This document shows positions 28,481-37,491 of a DNA stretch of 64,000 nucleotides, one piece after another. The translations under genes were made by a program, and so were the position numbers. Source of the stretch: Bosea sp. RAC05 (GTDB lineage Bacteria > Pseudomonadota > Alphaproteobacteria > Rhizobiales > Beijerinckiaceae); the NCBI RefSeq assembly GCF_001713455.1, contig NZ_CP016464.1:681501-745500 (forward strand), given 5' to 3'. The notes under the pieces are model-generated. The model had not been told where the DNA came from, ran no database searches, and saw only the letters and a program-made list of their open reading frames with translations. Every line of letters starts with the position of its first letter. Within the stretch, counting starts at the first letter, position 1.

Positions 28481-31400
28481 GCCGCGTTCATCCCCGCTGC
28501 ACCGAGCTGGGCGAGCAGCGTGTCGAGCACGGCGGCCTCAGGCTCCAGCCGCGTCAGCGTCGCCGTGTAGACCAGCAGCGCGCGCACCCGCCGGCCGGGA
28601 TAGATCTGCCCGACCAGCGCCCGGTAGACGGCGAGCTGCGCCAGCGTGGTCGGCGCGATGGCCTTAAGGTCGCGCGGTGGCCGTGCGGTCGTCTTGAAAT
28701 CGGCGATGATGACCTCCTCGGGCAGGATGGCGAGGCGGTCGATCTGTCCCGAGACCGGCCGCCTCTCGCCCGCCCCCCAGGCGAGCAGGCCCGTGATCGG
28801 CACCTCGGCGAGCGAGCCCGGCCCGAACAGGGCGGCGAGCGCCGGGTCGGCCAGCAGCGCCAGCGCCTCCGTGACGATCGCCTCGCGCCGCGGCTGCGGC
28901 AGCGCGGCGCCGCGCGAGGTGGCGAGCGCAGACGCCACCGCCTCGCGTCGTTCAGGCGCAATCTCCGGCAGCATCTGCAGCAGGAGATGGGCGAAGCGCC
29001 CGGCCGCGGCGGCCTCCGCCAGGAAGGGGCCGTCGACCGGTCGGTCGGGAGCATCGGCGGCAGTGAGCGCGCTGGAGGGCTTCAGCGGTGGCGCGGGCTC
29101 GGCCTCCCGCGGCGGCGGGCGCGACAGCCAGTCGGGCGCGGGCTCGGGCGTCGTCGGCTGGGACGAGGCCTCCACGGCCACCGGCTGGGGTCGCGAGGTC
29201 ATGAAGCGGCGGATCGCAGCGTCGCCCTCGCCGATCTCGATGAGTCCCGGATCGGAGGCGGCGAGCCCGGCCTCGACCATGGCATACCAGCTTCCGGCCG
29301 GGGCCTCGCCCTTGGCCTGCGCGCCGCAGACGATCAGCCGGTTCTCCGCCCGCGTCATCGCGACATAGAGCAGCCGGTGATGCTCCTCGACCATCTGCTC
29401 GACGACGCGGGCCTTGGCCTGGGCCGTCGCCTGCGCATCCTCTGCGCTGGCGGGTGGCCAGATCGGTACCGCCTGCCGCCGTGGCGGCTCGACCGCCAGG
29501 ATCTTCGGCAGCCGCTTGGCGCCGGGCGGCGGGGCGAGATCGGCGAGGATGACGATCCCCGCCTCCAGCCCCTTGGCACCATGAACCGTCATGACGCGGA
29601 CCTCGCCGCGGCTGGAGGAGAGGTCGCGCTTCACATCGGTCGCAGCGCCGCAGACATGGTCGAGGAAGCCGGTGAGCGAGGGGCCGTAGCGCCGCTCATG
29701 GTCGAGCGCCGCAGACAGGAAGGCGTCGAGCGCGTCGCCGGCCTCGGCCCCCAGACGCGCCAAGGCGAGATTGCGACCGCCGCCCGGCCCGAGCAGCCCG
29801 GCGAAGAAGCGGAACGGCCCGCAGCGTCCGGCCTCGGCCGCGAGCTCCGCCAGCCGGGCCTCGACGGCCGCATAACGCGGCTCGCTCGCCGCCGCCGCGC
29901 GGAGCGCCGCCCGCAGCGAGCCGCTGCGCTCCGGTGCGAGGCGCAGGAGGTCGTCGTCGTCGAGCCCGATCAGCGGCGTCTTCAGCGCGGTGGCGAGCGT
30001 CAGGTCGTCCTCCGGCAACAGCAGCGTCCGCCCGAGCACGACGAGGTCCTCGACCGCCGGATGCGTGGCGAGGGTGAGCCGGTCGCGCCCGGTGACGGGC
30101 ACGCCGGCATCCTTCAGCGCCTTGACGATCGTCTCGAACAGCGCGCCGCGCTGCCGCAGCAGGATCATCACGTCGCCGGGTGCGAAGGGCTGGCCGAGAT
30201 CGTCGACGCCCCGGCGCGTCCAGCCGGCGAGCGTCGTGGCGATGCGCTGGGCGAGCTTGGCCGTCCCGCTGCGCCGTTCGGGCGCATCCACGGGCGTCGT
30301 CCAGGCATCGGGCGGCTCGCCGGAGTCGTTCGCGCAGAGCGGCCAGAGATCGACGCAGCCGGGATCGCTGCGGCGCACCGTGTCATGGATTTCCGGCCGC
30401 TCCGAGCCGTCGAAGACGAGGCCGCGCGCATGCTCCGGCAGGGCGAAGACGGCGTCGACCGCCTGCATGATGTCGGGCGCCGAGCGGAAGGAGGTGTTGA
30501 GGCTGATCGCCTCGAAACGCTGCTCGGCCTCCCTGATGCGCTGCCCGAGCTGCCGTCGTTGCGTGTTGAAGGCGGCGGGCGCGGCGCCCTGGAAGCCATA
30601 GATCGACTGCTTCTCGTCGCCCACCACGAAGACGGTGCGCGGGCGCGGGCCGGCCTCGCGTCCCCCGGCGCTGAACTCGTCGGCGAGCTGGCGCAGGATC
30701 GCCCATTGCGCGTCGCTGGTGTCCTGCGCCTCGTCGAGCAGGATGTGGTCGATGCCGGCGTCGAGCTTGTAGAGCACCCAGGCCGCTTCGACCCGCGTGA
30801 GCAGCGAGCGCGTCCTGGCGATCAGGTCGTCATAGTCGAGCAGCGAGCGCTCGCTCTTCTGGCGCTGATAGGAGGCGAGCATCCGCGTCACCAGCAGCGC
30901 CAGCGCATGGCTGCGGTCGCGGATCGCGATCGCGTTGAGGCGGTCGATGGCGCCGCAGAGCCGCGCAGCCAGATCCTCGAGCGTCGCGGCGAGGGGCCCC
31001 TCGAAGGCGGATTTGCCGCGGCCGCTGATGTTGCTGTTGACGCTCCCGGCCTCGGTCAGAAAACCCTTCCGGCAGAAGGACACCGGATCGCCGTCATCGG
31101 CCCCCGCGAGCAGGGCACGCAACGTTGCTGCGAAACCCTGCCGTGTGGGGCTGCCCGCCTCCAGCGCCGCGATCAGCGCCGCGAGATCGGACATCGCGAC
31201 GAGGTCCTGCCGGAAATCCTGCCGCACCGTCTCGGCCGTCAGCTCCGGCGCGATCCCGAGCACGGCGGCGATGCCTTCCCGCATCTCGCCGGCATCGCGG
31301 GCGCGGCCCTCCGCATCGTTGAACAGGGTGCGCTGGCGCAGTGCTTCCTGCATCATCGCATCGAACGTGTCCTGCGCCGCCTGGCGGGCGAGCAGGTCGA

Positions 31401-31947
31401 GCGCCTGCGCCTCCGCGCGCTCAGGATCGGCCGCCACCGCCCGCAACAACTCGCGCCGGGCCTCGCGCAGCATCTCAGCCTGGGCGAGGTCGTCGGCGAC
31501 CTCGAAGCGCGGCGGCACATTCGCCTCGAAGGGCGCCGATTGCAGCACCCGCGTGCAGAAGGCGTGGATCGTCTCGATCTTCAGCCCGCCGGGCGTCTCC
31601 AGCGCCTGCGCGAACAGGCGCCGCGCCGCGGCGAGGCTGTCGCGCGAGGGCGGCTTCCCGGTCAGCCGGCTCAGCACCGCGTCCAGCTCGGCCTCCGGAA
31701 GCGTCGCCCAGGCGCTCAGCGCCGCGAAGACGCGGTTGGCCATATTGGCGGCGGCGGCCTTGGTGTAGGTGATGCAGAGCAGGCGCCCGGGCGCGACGCC
31801 GTCGAGCAGCAGCCGCAGCACGCGGTTGACCAGTACATAGGTCTTGCCTGAGCCGGCATTGGCCGAGACCCAGGCGCTGAGCCGCGGATCGGCTGCCAGT
31901 GCCTGGTTTTGCTGGGTGAGGGGCGGGACGATCCAGCCGGGCTTCAT
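28477..31947 (-). CDS. addA: Double-strand break repair helicase-nuclease AddA
   Basis: 1156 aa from the ATG at 31947, which overlaps the addB stop (ATGA); the frame is open 13 codons further but within addB. UvrD/Rep-type helicase: Walker A SANAGSGKTYVLVNRVL, Walker B HILLDEAQDTSDAQW, VVGDEKQSIYGFQGA, and VMTVHGAKGLEA. C-terminal RecB-type nuclease with VIIADFKTT (Asp, Lys). With AddB it resects DNA ends for RecA. Alphaproteobacterial AddAB replaces RecBCD. Confidence 0.95.
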   Translation of the reverse strand: MKPGWIVPPLTQQNQALAADPRLSAWVSANAGSGKTYVLVNRVLRLLLDGVAPGRLLCITYTKAAAANMANRVFAALSAWATLPEAELDAVLSRLTGKPPSRDSLAAARRLFAQALETPGGLKIETIHAFCTRVLQSAPFEANVPPRFEVADDLAQAEMLREARRELLRAVAADPERAEAQALDLLARQAAQDTFDAMMQEALRQRTLFNDAEGRARDAGEMREGIAAVLGIAPELTAETVRQDFRQDLVAMSDLAALIAALEAGSPTRQGFAATLRALLAGADDGDPVSFCRKGFLTEAGSVNSNISGRGKSAFEGPLAATLEDLAARLCGAIDRLNAIAIRDRSHALALLVTRMLASYQRQKSERSLLDYDDLIARTRSLLTRVEAAWVLYKLDAGIDHILLDEAQDTSDAQWAILRQLADEFSAGGREAGPRPRTVFVVGDEKQSIYGFQGAAPAAFNTQRRQLGQRIREAEQRFEAISLNTSFRSAPDIMQAVDAVFALPEHARGLVFDGSERPEIHDTVRRSDPGCVDLWPLCANDSGEPPDAWTTPVDAPERRSGTAKLAQRIATTLAGWTRRGVDDLGQPFAPGDVMILLRQRGALFETIVKALKDAGVPVTGRDRLTLATHPAVEDLVVLGRTLLLPEDDLTLATALKTPLIGLDDDDLLRLAPERSGSLRAALRAAAASEPRYAAVEARLAELAAEAGRCGPFRFFAGLLGPGGGRNLALARLGAEAGDALDAFLSAALDHERRYGPSLTGFLDHVCGAATDVKRDLSSSRGEVRVMTVHGAKGLEAGIVILADLAPPPGAKRLPKILAVEPPRRQAVPIWPPASAEDAQATAQAKARVVEQMVEEHHRLLYVAMTRAENRLIVCGAQAKGEAPAGSWYAMVEAGLAASDPGLIEIGEGDAAIRRFMTSRPQPVAVEASSQPTTPEPAPDWLSRPPPREAEPAPPLKPSSALTAADAPDRPVDGPFLAEAAAAGRFAHLLLQMLPEIAPERREAVASALATSRGAALPQPRREAIVTEALALLADPALAALFGPGSLAEVPITGLLAWGAGERRPVSGQIDRLAILPEEVIIADFKTTARPPRDLKAIAPTTLAQLAVYRALVGQIYPGRRVRALLVYTATLTRLEPEAAVLDTLLAQLGAAGMNAA

Positions 31948-34900
31948 GCCCCGTCCCCCTCGTCGCCCTCGGAGGCGGAGGCCCATTCCTTGACCCGCGC
32001 GAGATGGTCATAGGGCGAGGCGAACTTGATGTAGTCGGGCGCGCGGCGGGAGATGAAGGCTTCGCGGCCGCTGCGCAGCGCCTCGACGTGGGCCAGCAGG
32101 CGTTCGAGATGTCGGCTCGCCACATCCCCCAGGCTCTCGCCGTCGAACTCCAGCGGCTTGTCCTTGGCCCAGGCTTTCGGGTCGTGATGCAGCTTCATGT
32201 AGAGCACGGCCTCGACCGGGGTGGGGCCGACCGCGCCCTCGAAGCCTGACCGCGCCGCCAGCTCGGCCTCCAGCGTCAATTGCGGCGCGAAGCCCTTCTC
32301 GACCTGCGCCTTGCTGGGCGGCGCGCCGGTCTTGAAATCGATGATGCGCAAGGTCGGCGTCCGCGTGATCTCGACCCGGTCCGCCTTGCCGCTGAGCCGC
32401 AGCGTCTGCCCGTCGGAGAGCGGGAAGCGCGATCCCGTGTAGACCTCGACGGCCACGCGGGCGAGCGCGCTGCGCCGCCGCTGCTCCCAGTCGATGAAAT
32501 GCCCGGCCGTCAGCAGGAAGCGCGGCCACCAGAAGGCCCGCACCTCCGGCGCATCGGCGAAGCGCCGGAACGCCTCTTCGCCGATCGCGATCAGCCGGCC
32601 ATGGGCGTCGGCCGGCAACTGCTCCGGATAGGTCGCGGCGAAGGTCTCGACGATCTCGTGCAGCAGGCTGCCGCGGTCCTGCGCGCTCGGGTCCTCCACC
32701 AGCCCGTCGAGCGCGTCGAGCTTCAGGATCTTGCGGGCATGGATCTGGTAGGGGTCGCGATAGAGCGTCTCGACATCGGTGACGCTGAGCGAAAGCGGCT
32801 GCAGCGCGCGCGGCGGCTTCGGCGCGGGCCGTCCGACGGGTCGCACCGGCGCCGGGGCCGAGAGCCGCCCCGCCAGCGCCGTCAGCCGCTTCCCCTGCGC
32901 CAGCGCCTCGCCCCAGACGGGCGCTGGCGTCACCGCCTGCAGCCGCTGCCAGAAGCGCGAGGCGATCGTCTCGGACTCCCCGGCCTTGCGAGCCCGCGTC
33001 AGCGTCACGCAGGGAGCCGCCAGCGCCATGGAAAAGTCATGCGCGGTCTGGCCGACGCGGCGCTCCGGCGGCGACAGGCCGAGTTCGGCGCGCATCGGCC
33101 GGTTGATGAAGGCGTCCGTCGTGGTCTGCGGCGGCCAGACGGTCTCGTTCAGCCCGCCGAGGACGACATGGTCGGCCTCGAGCAGGCGCGCCTCGAGCAG
33201 GCCCCAGATCCGGACACGCGGATGGCCGCCGCCGCCGCGCTTGACGACGCGCTCGGCCAGCAGCCCGTCCAGGATCGCGACGACATCGGCGGGCCGGCCG
33301 CCCTCGGGCATGTCGGGCTGCGCGGCGGCGAGATCGTCGAAGAGCCCGGCCAGAGCCTCGCCATCGGCGTCGCGGAAGGCGCAGGCCTGCCCGTCCTCGT
33401 CCCGGCTGACAGCCTCGACGGTGGCGCGGGCCGCGGCCGTCATGACCGCCAGCGAGGGCGCCTGCAGGAACAGCGCCTCCAGCAGCGGCGAGAAGGCGGT
33501 GCCGAGCGCCGCCAGCACTTTGGCCGCCGCAGCAGCATCCGCGTCACCCAGGCGCTTGCGCGGACCCGGCGCATGGCGGACTTCGCGCAATTCGTTCCAG
33601 CGTTCGAGCTGTTCGTTGAGGCCCGCCAGTCCTCGGCCTACGCTCTCGCCCCGCCACAGCCCGATTTCCAGCGCCGAGGCGCCGCGTGCCGTCTCCTCGC
33701 GCGGCAGCCCGAGCCGGCAGAGCGGGTGGGCCAGCAGCGGCACGAGGCTTCCCGGCGTCATCTGCCCCAGGGCCGCCTCCAGCACGAGCCGCAGCAGCGA
33801 GCCCGCCGGCCAGCGCGCCAGCGGCAGGCCGGCCGAATCATCGACCGTGATGTCCCAGCGCCGGAGTTCCACCGTGACCCGCTCGGCGAGGCCGCGATCG
33901 GGCGTGATCAGCGCCGCCTGCCGGCCGGGCGTCTCCAGCGTCTCGCGCAGCGCGACCGCCACCGCCAGCGCCTCCTCGCGCTCGTCGGCCGCCTCGACGA
34001 GGCGCAGGTCGCGGAAAGCGAGTTCCGCTTCGTCGGCGGGAAGGCGCTCGCGCAGATCGGCCCAGCTCTGCGTCACCGAAGCCGGCAGCATCGCCTCGCG
34101 CAGCAGACGCGAGCGGGCGCCATGCGCGGCATCGGGCTCGGCGAGCGCGCGCACATCAGCCCGCGTCGCCTGCAGCGTGTCGAGCAGGTGATGCAGCGCC
34201 GCCTGCGGATGCGAGGGGGCAGGCTCCTCCGCGATCGCCCGCCAGGCCTCGTCGGGCAGGTCGAGGTCGAGCCCCGGCAGCACCACCGCGCCATTGGGCA
34301 GCCGCGCGATCGCCGCGAGCAGCCTTGCCGTGGCCGGGACCGTGCCGGTCGAGCCGGCCGCGATGATCGGCCCCGTCACGGCGCCCGAGAGCAGCCGCTC
34401 GCGCTCGGCGGCGAGCATGCGGTTGCGGAAGGTGGCCGGGTCGCAGGCGCCGCGCTCGCTCAGGATGGTCGGCCAGGCGCCGCCGAGGATCGACAGGAAC
34501 TCGGCATTGAGCTGCCAGATCTTGTCGAAGCGGGCCGCGTCGAGCCGTCCGAGCCGCTCGACGGCGACATCCTCCGTCTGCATCTGGTCGAGCAGCGCGG
34601 CGAGGTCGCCGGCCAGCCCATAGGCCTCGGCCAGGGTCGCTGGCACCAGCGAGGGCTCCGACGGGTCGAGCCGCAGATGGCTGCGATTGGCGCTGCGTCC
34701 CCAGGCGTCGACGAGTCGGGTCAGGATCATCCGCCGCGCCAGCGGGTCGATCGGCGCGATGCGATCCTCGGCCAGCGCCCCGGCTCCGATCAGTGCCGTC
34801 TCGGCCTCGTCGACATCGCCCAGCGGCAGGATTCGCGGCAGCAGCAGCGGCGCGCCGCCGAGCTTGTCGGAGAGGCAGGCGGCGAAGGCACGCGCCGCCC

Positions 34901-35051
34901 GTCGCGTCGGCAGATAGAGCGTCACCCGCGCCAGCGCGGCGGGGTCCTCAGGGTCGTGGACGCGCCCGAACCGGCCCTCCAGCATCGCCTGGGCCAGCAC
35001 CTCCAGGAAGGGTGCCCCGGCGGGGATCGTGAAGAGGTTCAGTTCAGCCAT
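31944..35051 (-). CDS. addB: Double-strand break repair protein AddB
   Basis: 1035 aa from the ATG at 35051 (MAELNLFTIPAG), which overlaps the murU stop by 8 bp. Inactive-helicase-like N-terminus with PTRRAARAF, then C-terminal nuclease motif LRIIDFKTGAPP. The C-terminal 300 residues contain no cysteine, so the 4Fe-4S cluster of the firmicute AddB is absent here. Partner of AddA. Confidence 0.93.
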   Translation of the reverse strand: MAELNLFTIPAGAPFLEVLAQAMLEGRFGRVHDPEDPAALARVTLYLPTRRAARAFAACLSDKLGGAPLLLPRILPLGDVDEAETALIGAGALAEDRIAPIDPLARRMILTRLVDAWGRSANRSHLRLDPSEPSLVPATLAEAYGLAGDLAALLDQMQTEDVAVERLGRLDAARFDKIWQLNAEFLSILGGAWPTILSERGACDPATFRNRMLAAERERLLSGAVTGPIIAAGSTGTVPATARLLAAIARLPNGAVVLPGLDLDLPDEAWRAIAEEPAPSHPQAALHHLLDTLQATRADVRALAEPDAAHGARSRLLREAMLPASVTQSWADLRERLPADEAELAFRDLRLVEAADEREEALAVAVALRETLETPGRQAALITPDRGLAERVTVELRRWDITVDDSAGLPLARWPAGSLLRLVLEAALGQMTPGSLVPLLAHPLCRLGLPREETARGASALEIGLWRGESVGRGLAGLNEQLERWNELREVRHAPGPRKRLGDADAAAAAKVLAALGTAFSPLLEALFLQAPSLAVMTAAARATVEAVSRDEDGQACAFRDADGEALAGLFDDLAAAQPDMPEGGRPADVVAILDGLLAERVVKRGGGGHPRVRIWGLLEARLLEADHVVLGGLNETVWPPQTTTDAFINRPMRAELGLSPPERRVGQTAHDFSMALAAPCVTLTRARKAGESETIASRFWQRLQAVTPAPVWGEALAQGKRLTALAGRLSAPAPVRPVGRPAPKPPRALQPLSLSVTDVETLYRDPYQIHARKILKLDALDGLVEDPSAQDRGSLLHEIVETFAATYPEQLPADAHGRLIAIGEEAFRRFADAPEVRAFWWPRFLLTAGHFIDWEQRRRSALARVAVEVYTGSRFPLSDGQTLRLSGKADRVEITRTPTLRIIDFKTGAPPSKAQVEKGFAPQLTLEAELAARSGFEGAVGPTPVEAVLYMKLHHDPKAWAKDKPLEFDGESLGDVASRHLERLLAHVEALRSGREAFISRRAPDYIKFASPYDHLARVKEWASASEGDEGDGA

Positions 35052-35799
35052 CGGCTCGCGCGGGCGCGGCCTGGGCCGCCGCGAAGGCGGCTTCGGCCGG
35101 CGCGATCGCCTCGGGCGTGCCGACATGCAGCCATTGCCCGTCGAGCACGAGCCCGTGCAGCCGGCCCGCCGCAATGGCGCGGTCGAACAGCAGGTTCAGC
35201 GAGAACGGCCCCTCGGGCGTGTCCGCGAACAGCTCGGGCTTCATGATGGCGACACCGGCATAGACGAAGGGTGCGCGCTCCGCGCTGCCGCGCCGTGTCA
35301 GCAGCCCGTCCTCAGCCTTGAAGAAATCGCCGCGCTCGTCGAAGCCGACGCTGCCCTCGCGCCGCGCCAGCAGCAGCAGCATGTCCATCCGCGCGGCGTC
35401 CCAGCCCCGCGCCATGGCCTGCATCGCCGAGCCGCCCGCCTCGCTCCAGAGCGAATCCGAATTCACGTGGAAGAAGGGTTCGCTGCCGAGCAGCGGCAGC
35501 GCCTTCTTCACCCCGCCGCCGGTCTCCAGCAGCAGCGCGCGCTCGTCCGAGATCGTCACGCGCGGGGCGCTGCGGCCGGCCAGATGCGCCTCGATGAGCC
35601 CCGCCAGATGATGGACGTTGACGACCGCATCCTCGACGCCGGCCTGCGCCAGCCGGTCGAGCGCATGGTCCAGCATCGGCTTGCCGCCGATGCTGACGAG
35701 CGGCTTGGGAATCGTGTCGGTGATCGGCCGCATCCGCTTGCCGAGCCCCGCCGCCAGCACCATGGCGCGGCGGATCGGTTGGAAATGGGCCTGCGTCAC
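35044..35799 (-). CDS. murU: Nucleotidyltransferase, probable MurNAc-1-phosphate uridylyltransferase
   Basis: 251 aa from GTG at 35799 (GGAG 6 nt upstream); an ATG 12 codons earlier has no RBS. Motifs MVLAAGLGKRMRPITDTIPK, LVSIGGKPMLD and FFHVNSDSLW (metal Asp) are those of sugar-1-phosphate nucleotidyltransferases. The upstream gene carries an AmgK-type sugar kinase domain. AmgK and MurU are a known pair that turns recycled MurNAc into UDP-MurNAc, so that role is the best fit. Confidence 0.82.
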   Translation of the reverse strand: MTQAHFQPIRRAMVLAAGLGKRMRPITDTIPKPLVSIGGKPMLDHALDRLAQAGVEDAVVNVHHLAGLIEAHLAGRSAPRVTISDERALLLETGGGVKKALPLLGSEPFFHVNSDSLWSEAGGSAMQAMARGWDAARMDMLLLLARREGSVGFDERGDFFKAEDGLLTRRGSAERAPFVYAGVAIMKPELFADTPEGPFSLNLLFDRAIAAGRLHGLVLDGQWLHVGTPEAIAPAEAAFAAAQAAPARADG

Positions 35800-35839
35800 G
35801 CGAATCTCCAGAGCAGGTACGGTCTGGCGATCCATAGCG

Positions 35840-35932
35840 CGTCATGGTCGGGCTTGTCCCGACCATCCACGTCTTCCGTCGTCGAGCCCGGTGTTCGAGA
35901 CGTGGATGCTCGCCACAAGGGCGAGCATGACG
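35840..35932. repeat. Cruciform-like palindromic repeat, family E
   Basis: Outer arms CGTCATG / CATGACG and inner arms CATCCACGTCT / AGACGTGGATG pair across a central loop, while each side carries its own small hairpin (GTCGGG...CCCGAC and CTCGCC...GGGCGAG). The transcript would make a four-way junction. It lies between the tsaE-amgK fusion and murU inside the operon. Confidence 0.75.
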
Positions 35933-35946
35933 GCGAGGGCGTCCGC

Positions 35947-37491
35947 TCACCCCACCTCGAACAGCTTCGGCAGATGCGCCTGGTACCAGCCCTTGAGCTC
36001 GGCCAGCGCCGGGTGCTCGAGGTTGCGGCGCAGATAGGCTTCGATGCGCGGCAGATGCTTGAGATAGGCCGGCTTGCCGTCGCGCTTGTCGAGCCTCGCG
36101 AAGATGCCGGCGATCTTGGTGTTGCGCTGCGTGCCGAGGATCGCATAGGCGCGGGCAAAGCCGGCGAGGTCGAAATCGGGATCGTGCGCCCGCCGCGCCT
36201 GGCCATAGGCCGCCAGCAGCCGCAACTCCAGCGCGGCGGGCACGTCGATGCGCGCATCCTGCCCGAGCGAGGCGAGGTCGTAGGCCGGGTGGCCGATCAC
36301 CGCGTCCTGGAAGTCGATCAGCCCGAGCTTGGCATGGCCTTCCCGGCCCGGCAGCCAGATCAGGTTGGGCGAGTGGAAGTCGCGCAGCGTCCAGGTGCCC
36401 GGCGCCTCCAGGATCTCGTCGAAGAGCCGGTTCCAGATCCGCGCGAACTCGGCCTGCGCCACCGCCGGCAGGGTCATGCCCGCAATGTGCGGCGCGTACC
36501 ATTCGAGGATCAGCTCGGTCTCGATCGCCAGCGCCCCGCGGTCGTAATCCGGCAGCACATGGTCGCGCCCCTCGGCCACGGGCAGGATCGTCGGCAGGGT
36601 GTGACGGTGAAGGTCCGCCAGCAGCCGGGCCGCCGCCTCATAGCGCTCCGGGATCGGTCCCTGCGCATCGATGACACCCTCGCTGCCGAGATCCTCGATC
36701 AGCAGCAGCCCGGTCGACAGATCCTGCGCGTAGATTTCCGGCGCCGAATAGCCGAGCGAATGCAGCCCGCGATCCATCGCGACGAAGGCGTCGACGTTCT
36801 CGGCGAGATGCGCGATCGCGCTGTAGGGCTTGCCCAGCCGGATCGCCGGCCCGTCCGGGCGCGGCGGCGAGATCATCAGCACGGCGCTGCTGCCGTCGGG
36901 CCGCGTCAGCCGCTCATAGGCGCGGCTGGAGGCATCGCCTTGCATGTAGTCGCGGCGGGCATCGTCCCAGCCGGCCTCGTCGATCAGCCGGCGCGTCGCA
37001 ATCGCGATGGCGAGACGCTGGCGCCAGAGCACGCCGCCGGAGAGATCGGCGATGCGGCCGGTTTCCGGATTGTCCGGATCGACGTCGAGCACGATATCGA
37101 GCCGGCGCCCGCCCGGCAGGCGCGCCCCGGCGCGATCGGGCCATTCCACCAGCAGGATCAGCCGGTCGAGCTCCTCGACCAGGCCGATGTCGTCGAGCTC
37201 CTCGGGCGAGCGGACGCGGTAGAGATCGGCATGGAGCACGGTCCCGCGCGGGGTCTCGTAGCTCTGGACGAGGGTGAAGGTCGGGCTCGGCGCCTCCAGC
37301 TTCGGGTCCTCGGCGAGTTCGCGCAGGATCGCCCGCGCCAGCATCGACTTGCCGGCCCCGAGATGGCCCGACAGGGCGACGATGTCGCCCGGCTTCAGGA
37401 TGGCGGCGAGATCGGCGGCCAGGCGCAGCGTCGCCGCCTCGTCGTCCAGCTGCAGGCGGTGCGTGCCGGCCCGGGAAACCTCGTCCGTCAT
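35947..37491 (-). CDS. tsaE: Fusion of TsaE and AmgK-type aminoglycoside-phosphotransferase-fold kinase
   Basis: 514 aa in one frame. Residues 10-150: TsaE, the ATPase of tRNA t6A37 synthesis, with Walker A GHLGAGKS (42-49), the SPTFTLVQSYE loop and HADLYRV. From about residue 170: APH-fold kinase, with WTLRDFHSPNLIW (catalytic loop Asp and Asn) and LIDFQDAVIGHPAYDLASL (metal Asp). The second half resembles AmgK, the anomeric MurNAc/GlcNAc kinase, consistent with murU downstream. The ATG overlaps the divL stop by 4 bp. This fusion pairs tRNA modification with cell-wall recycling; the two halves are probably independent enzymes. Confidence 0.85.
   Translation of the reverse strand: MTDEVSRAGTHRLQLDDEAATLRLAADLAAILKPGDIVALSGHLGAGKSMLARAILRELAEDPKLEAPSPTFTLVQSYETPRGTVLHADLYRVRSPEELDDIGLVEELDRLILLVEWPDRAGARLPGGRRLDIVLDVDPDNPETGRIADLSGGVLWRQRLAIAIATRRLIDEAGWDDARRDYMQGDASSRAYERLTRPDGSSAVLMISPPRPDGPAIRLGKPYSAIAHLAENVDAFVAMDRGLHSLGYSAPEIYAQDLSTGLLLIEDLGSEGVIDAQGPIPERYEAAARLLADLHRHTLPTILPVAEGRDHVLPDYDRGALAIETELILEWYAPHIAGMTLPAVAQAEFARIWNRLFDEILEAPGTWTLRDFHSPNLIWLPGREGHAKLGLIDFQDAVIGHPAYDLASLGQDARIDVPAALELRLLAAYGQARRAHDPDFDLAGFARAYAILGTQRNTKIAGIFARLDKRDGKPAYLKHLPRIEAYLRRNLEHPALAELKGWYQAHLPKLFEVG

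Noticed and set aside
28315..31851. A long plus-strand open frame of over 1100 codons opposite addA
   Set aside because: Its translation is Arg/Gly/Leu-rich low-complexity text typical of the antisense of a high-GC gene. AddA on the other strand has all its motifs.
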